Shown in pieces: positions 61,501 through 64,000 of a stretch of DNA of 64,000 nt. The notes beneath the pieces were generated by a model that was given only the letters and a program-made list of their open reading frames with translations, made no database searches and was not told where the DNA came from. Source of the stretch: Membranipora membranacea. Taxonomy: Eukaryota > Bryozoa > Gymnolaemata > Cheilostomatida > Membraniporidae. Position 1 is the first letter of the stretch. Each line of letters begins with the position of its first letter. The translations under genes were made by a program, and so were the position numbers. The DNA lies in NCBI GenBank assembly GCA_914767715.1, contig OU612067.1, forward strand, positions 15,381,001-15,445,000. Direction: 5' to 3'.

Positions 61501-63584
61501 TTTACAAAGAGCGCAGCACCGCCTCCCCGGGTTTTGGTTGTAGATTTTCTGTCACATCTAGCTATTGAGAATCCAGGCAAGTCAACAAGACTATCTGGAA
61601 TATCAGGAGTGAGCCATGTTTCAGAAACAGAAAAAATGTCGGTTGACTTAAAAAGATTGAGGCTTTCATAATAAAACATCTTTTTATATAATGACCTTAC
61701 GTTGTGATGTAGAAGTCTCAAATTGTTGCTGGATGAAGGCTTCATCTCAGATAGGGAGCTAATAGTATTCCATATGCGGTTATGGTAGCAGAGACTTTGT
61801 CCATAAATGTTAGACGAGTTTATTGATGCTTGGTTTCTTACGCTTAGATAAGCCATTGTAGGTCCTGGGAGGGAAGACGTACGGTTTCTCTACTCGAAAC
61901 AAAAGCTGATGCTTGTTAAAGGTTATGCCGTTTGCCAGTGCATTTCCTAGCTGTGTTTCATCATTGAAGTTAACTTTTACAGTTCGTAGAGGGTTAGTGC
62001 CATCTTTGGTCCTCATTCGGTACACTGTAGCGTCTTTGAATACTGTTTGGACCTCTTGTTGGAGGTCTTCATTCATTATGTAAATAGGAACATCTTTGAT
62101 GATGCCAACATGTTGGCTCGGTTGAATGGGTCGTCTTGCTGATGAGCCTCCAAGTGCTTCAGCTTCCCATTTTTTTATTATTATATCTACTTGTTCAGGT
62201 TTTGTTATCTGTATTATGAATTTCGCGTCTGCCGAGTTGAACTTGTATCGCTTGATAAAGTCAATCATCGTTGGTCCGTTTAATTTGCCGATTGCTTTTC
62301 TCACGTCATCCTGACTGATTGACGTGAAGTCCTGTTTTGTACTGTGTATTATAAAGCATTTTTCAAGGTCAAATTCAGGGGTAGATTTGTCAGTATATTG
62401 ACTTTTTGGTGGTTGTGTAAGGCGCTGATCTTGACGTTGTTGTTGTGCTTGTTGCTGTTGTTGTTGCTGTTGCTGCTGTTGTTGTGTCTGTTGAGGTTGT
62501 TCTCGTTGGTTGAGAGATTGGTGATATTGGTTTCTTTGTTCAGTGAAAGCTGACTTAGGCGGAATCGGTTGTTGGATATTTCTCATTACTGCCTGACGAT
62601 AATCAGCTGGGGGTGAGGAGACTTTGTCAAGTTTGGCCTCCATCATGTCTAGTTTCTCTGACATGACTTGAACCATAGATTTAAAAACAGTTTTTTAAAT
62701 CTATGCTTGAACTGCTCTCTCAATGGGGTTTTCATTTGGTATAGAGAATGCTTCTAGCTTAGCTTGCATCTGCTCTAGTCTGTCAGACATAATTTCGATG
62801 ATGCTCAGCATTTTCTGGCATGATTGGCAGTGGTCCAGGTCAGACTCTGCTTGCAGTGAATAAGTGTCCATGTTCTCTGTTGTCATCGTGGAAAGCGGTG
62901 TAGAAGGGCCTGTGGATGTTGATGTTTTGTTGCTGTCGCTGCTTGTGCCTTATCCGGTACTAGCATCCTTTGTAGATACTTTGGTATAATATTTGATTGG
63001 ATTTGATATGCCTCCAGTTGTTTTAAGATATTTTAAAGCAGCTGCCTCCGTCTCATACCCTTTGTGTTTATTTCCACTGTAGCCGTTCACTTGGAGATCG
63101 GCAGTATCCCAATCGTTATATAGTCCAACTTTATGCCCAGCAATGACAGCATAAAATTTAAATCTTTTGCCTGATTTATTCAAATCAAGCGCCATGATAG
63201 TAGAATTTCTTTTTATCTAGCCATAAATAGCAATTAGTAGAGAGCGTGAATCAAAAACACAACCTCTCTGCTCCACTGCTCACTGCTCACTGTTATGTTA
63301 TGTTATGACATTTGATGTAATCGGTGCTTCATGTCATCAGTACTAGGGCTGAGTCATTACGGCTAAACATTCATCCACATCCTTCCCTCTTTTTACAGTT
63401 ATGTGTGACCTTGCTGGTATCATAAACATAACAGATGGTATATTACTACTGGACAAACTCACTTACTATCTTGGAGACACAATTGACTTCCAATGTGATG
63501 ATGAGTATGGTAAAGTCCACGACATGAAAATAGTTTGTCTTAGTAACAAAACCTGGTCTACATCTCCGGAGTGCATCAAAAACA
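55570..63584 (+). CDS. CUB/sushi receptor, copy B, extracellular exons only (3' end beyond window)
   Basis: Exons: 55,570-55,957; 56,537-56,872; 57,653-57,847; 57,952-58,164; 58,463-58,675; 63,399-63,584. Lengths equal those of copy A exon by exon and all junctions are phase 1. Exon 1 differs from copy A at four residues, exon 3 at one, exon 4 at three, the 58,463 exon at none and the last at one. Exon 2 differs at about 16 of 100 compared residues and has a different first ~10 residues (ATCIWQAT). A 4.58 kb LINE lies in the intron before the last visible exon. The membrane and tail exons would start just past base 64,000. A cell-surface recognition role is inferred from architecture. Confidence 0.8.
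56303..56402 (+). pseudogene. Truncated extra CUB exon in receptor copy B
   Basis: After a CTCCAG acceptor the frame starts like exon 2 of copy A (TRCNQSTEPTHQPAY) but after GIVSSPLPGR it diverges and stops at TAA near 56,402. A complete variant exon follows at 56,537. It looks like a remnant of a tandem exon pair. Confidence 0.7.
58340..58462 (+). pseudogene. Truncated sushi exon in receptor copy B, open into the next exon
   Basis: Counterpart of 22,607-22,718. Here the stop of copy A is replaced by TATGGA, so the frame runs through the short intron into the sushi exon at 58,463 without a stop. A fused exon could in principle be retained, giving half a sushi module plus a hydrophobic stretch. 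Confidence 0.55.
58961..59752 (-). pseudogene. LINE ORF2, C-terminal part in another frame
   Basis: Continues ORF2 after a frame change: DIHTLMDKSESLMREVSNWY, NLSKTQYCIF, LLGVILDSELSLTPQ, SLIRPIVEYCSSLY and LEKVQNKAIRIIT are typical of the thumb and C-terminal region of CR1/L2-type proteins. The gap between the two frames lies where the Y-x-D-D motif should be, so a deletion of some tens of bases probably removed it and shifted the frame. Confidence 0.8.
59685..61856 (-). CDS. LINE ORF2, endonuclease and N-terminal part of reverse transcriptase
   Basis: Starts at the ATG at 61,856 within the end of ORF1. Residues about 45-280 form an APE-type endonuclease with HHNVRSL, SETWL, LLGDFNINW, SLLDHNYV and IADHYA. 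From about residue 500 come reverse-transcriptase blocks YRPISSLPIISKVFE, QFGFRKHHS, LSLDVRKAFDTINH and GVPQGSVLGS. After NLAINDLLNKH the frame ends early. The catalytic Y-x-D-D block expected next is absent. Confidence 0.85.
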   Translation of the reverse strand: MAYLSVRNQASINSSNIYGQSLCYHNRIWNTISSLSEMKPSSSNNLRLLHHNVRSLYKKMFYYESLNLFKSTDIFSVSETWLTPDIPDSLVDLPGFSIARCDRKSTTKTRGGGAALFVKSSYKFSIISQLSVKLSKFCDSVWIKIPSTNNQHGYIIGSIYLPPDANKTEFITMMSSILHQNQYVGHKFILLGDFNINWNSSSNEKTHLEQSFLSAGLLQQVNGISYISHLGRESLLDHNYVNSDISINSCKILTCDRSIADHYATYLVINQHHAIKQPRKLIRTRNIHSINHEEFYNDCSKLPLLQSATDMNKSLHHRMENIENFISDLIDEHAPVKTKRVRGAKNQWLFPDIQHLINLRNKFHKRVFKDIPNPATAQVKQFNKFRNFVTNKIRNAKKDFINDSLSKDEKSFFTCLKSLTGKKKSSDQIEKISYQNSTYTSNSDKANALNRYFTTVAGQSVFIPKIDPQPDLFHGPSFSFTYVESETIYKLIKSLKPNKRGGLTMFPASLYQIVADLLALPIALIINECYKKSIFPDCLKTALVTPLFKKGDKTDPCNYRPISSLPIISKVFELDMKNQIMTFIETHGILSDRQFGFRKHHSSEQLLLSLLQNWRTTLDNPQPNFIGALSLDVRKAFDTINHGQLIHTLKRLNFAESTTKLFTSYLSHQTQIMKVDHDQSSALPITCGVPQGSVLGSILFNLAINDLLNKHKQHSNRYPYLNG
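61810..63195 (-). CDS. LINE ORF1, one frame interrupted by two stops
   Basis: Three open segments share one frame: 63,195-62,950, 62,886-62,701 and 62,676-61,810. The first reads KFYAVIAGHKVGLYNDW and GYSGNKHKGYETEAAALKYL, closely matching the RNase H1 N-terminal hybrid-binding (viroplasmin-like) module. The next has a cysteine pair (CQSC) and a coiled coil ending QMQAKLEAF. After a stop the third begins with a similar coiled coil (MMEAKLDKV), then a glutamine run, then a C-terminal part suggestive of an RRM-like fold (KFIIQITKP). The stops are TAA just after the first module and TAG inside a perfect 32-bp palindrome at 62,674-62,705. Whether they are mutations or read through is unknown. ORF1 overlaps ORF2 by 47 bases. 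Confidence 0.7.
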
Positions 63585-63687
63585 GTATGTTACAAGAACG
63601 AGAAGCTATTTCTGTTAAGTTTCAGATAAATGTGAGCTTATCCACCCATCTTGAGTAAACAGCTCACGCAGATCTCTGATTCTTAAA

Positions 63688-63858
63688 CAGTGCAGTTCAC
63701 TTAATTCAAACCTCTGGGGACTACAAAAATTTGTTTTAATAAAGCAATTTGAATTAATTGACACAAGAATGCATTGAGATCTGGGAAGGGACCAAGTTTC
63801 CTTGTGTGAATTAACAGGAGTTTTGAATTATAAAGTTTGAATTAACCATCTTACACTG
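63688..63858 (+). mobile_element. pogo/Tc1-type MITE in receptor intron, copy B
   Basis: Counterpart of 23,364-23,534, with the same CAGTGCAG start and CACTG end and only a few substitutions. Confidence 0.6.
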
Positions 63859-64000
63859 AATATTAATATTATGCAAGGCACAATTTTGACACTAATCTTG
63901 TATCCATCAAACGTGAACAGTGCTGCAAAATAATCGGTTTTTTTTTCTTAATGTAGAAAAACAGTTGTTACCACTACCTCACAGGCTCACACTTCCTGTT

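Larger units (their letters stand above)
58706..63288 (-). mobile_element. Full-length LINE (CR1/L2-like group) in a receptor intron
   Basis: A 4,583-bp element is flanked by the 13-bp direct repeat ACTGTTATGTTAT (58,693-58,705 and 63,289-63,301). It is absent from copy A at about 22,975. Read on the minus strand: a 5' leader of about 93 bases, ORF1, ORF2 with endonuclease and reverse transcriptase, and a 3' end of AAATA/AATAA tetramer repeats in place of a pure poly(A). ORF2 sequence blocks resemble the CR1/L2/Rex1 group. It is probably young, since the target duplication is perfect, but the copy is defective. Confidence 0.9.
36078..64000. repeat. Tandem segmental duplication, copy B
   Basis: Homology to the start of the window becomes continuous at about 36,078 and runs to the window end, which corresponds to about 23.66 kb of copy A. 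Copy-B-only material includes a 365-bp insertion at 39,847-40,211, about 0.23 kb near 47.5-47.75 kb, a partial extra receptor exon near 56.3-56.4 kb and a full-length LINE at 58.7-63.3 kb. The left junction falls inside intron 2 of the small membrane-protein gene, so that gene's first two exons precede the part that can be compared in this window. Confidence 0.93.

Noticed and set aside
62950-63195. Endogenous caulimovirus-like fragment, because the module shares a name with a viroplasmin domain
   Set aside because: The module is general to RNase H1 proteins, and it sits inside a LINE in frame with ORF1; nothing else viral is present.

Overview
The window reads as nuclear DNA from an animal: AT-rich, multi-exon genes with phase-consistent GT-AG introns of roughly 0.1-1 kb, a metazoan-style non-LTR retrotransposon, tRNA-derived SINE-like repeats and many small inverted-repeat elements. 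Sushi/CUB/Ig-like receptor genes and high repeat polymorphism would suit an early-branching marine invertebrate such as a sponge or cnidarian. That placement is inference with low confidence.

Layout: the window is dominated by a head-to-tail duplication. Copy A runs from base 1 to about 23.66 kb. Copy B runs from about 36.08 kb to the window end, giving an offset of 35.5-40 kb that changes with indels. In order, each copy holds: the last exon of a small membrane protein gene (+); a TBL3/UTP13-like WD40 gene (-); an unrecognised conserved stretch; a 6.6-7.0 kb TIR-bounded mobile element carrying Ig-like exons (-); a decayed transposon-type gene (-); and a CUB/sushi/transmembrane receptor gene (+). 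Between the copies (24-36 kb) lie the 3' end of receptor A, SINE-like and foldback repeats, weak gene remnants, the C-terminal exons of TBL3 copy B (32.2-34.0 kb) and the 5' exons of the small membrane protein (34.7-35.5 kb). The latter gene sits antisense inside a TBL3 intron.

Main results: (1) The same large TIR element occupies two different sites about 150 bp apart in the two copies. Each insertion has its own perfect 9-bp target duplication and each leaves an empty site in the other copy. (2) An Ig-like gene with matching intron phases lies inside that element, open in copy A and broken in copy B. (3) The receptor has two CUB-like modules, four good sushi modules, a membrane segment and a tail with four tyrosine motifs. 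Its second CUB exon differs between copies at about 16 residues with only about 4 silent changes, while neighbouring exons are nearly identical. (4) Both TBL3 copies are damaged, at shared and at independent positions. (5) A 4.58 kb LINE with a 13-bp target duplication sits in a receptor B intron. Its first ORF begins with an RNase H1 hybrid-binding-like module and its reverse transcriptase has lost the Y-x-D-D block.

The two copies could be a true tandem duplication or two haplotypes joined by the assembler. The sequence alone cannot decide, and this affects how every copy-to-copy difference is read. All comparisons were made by eye.
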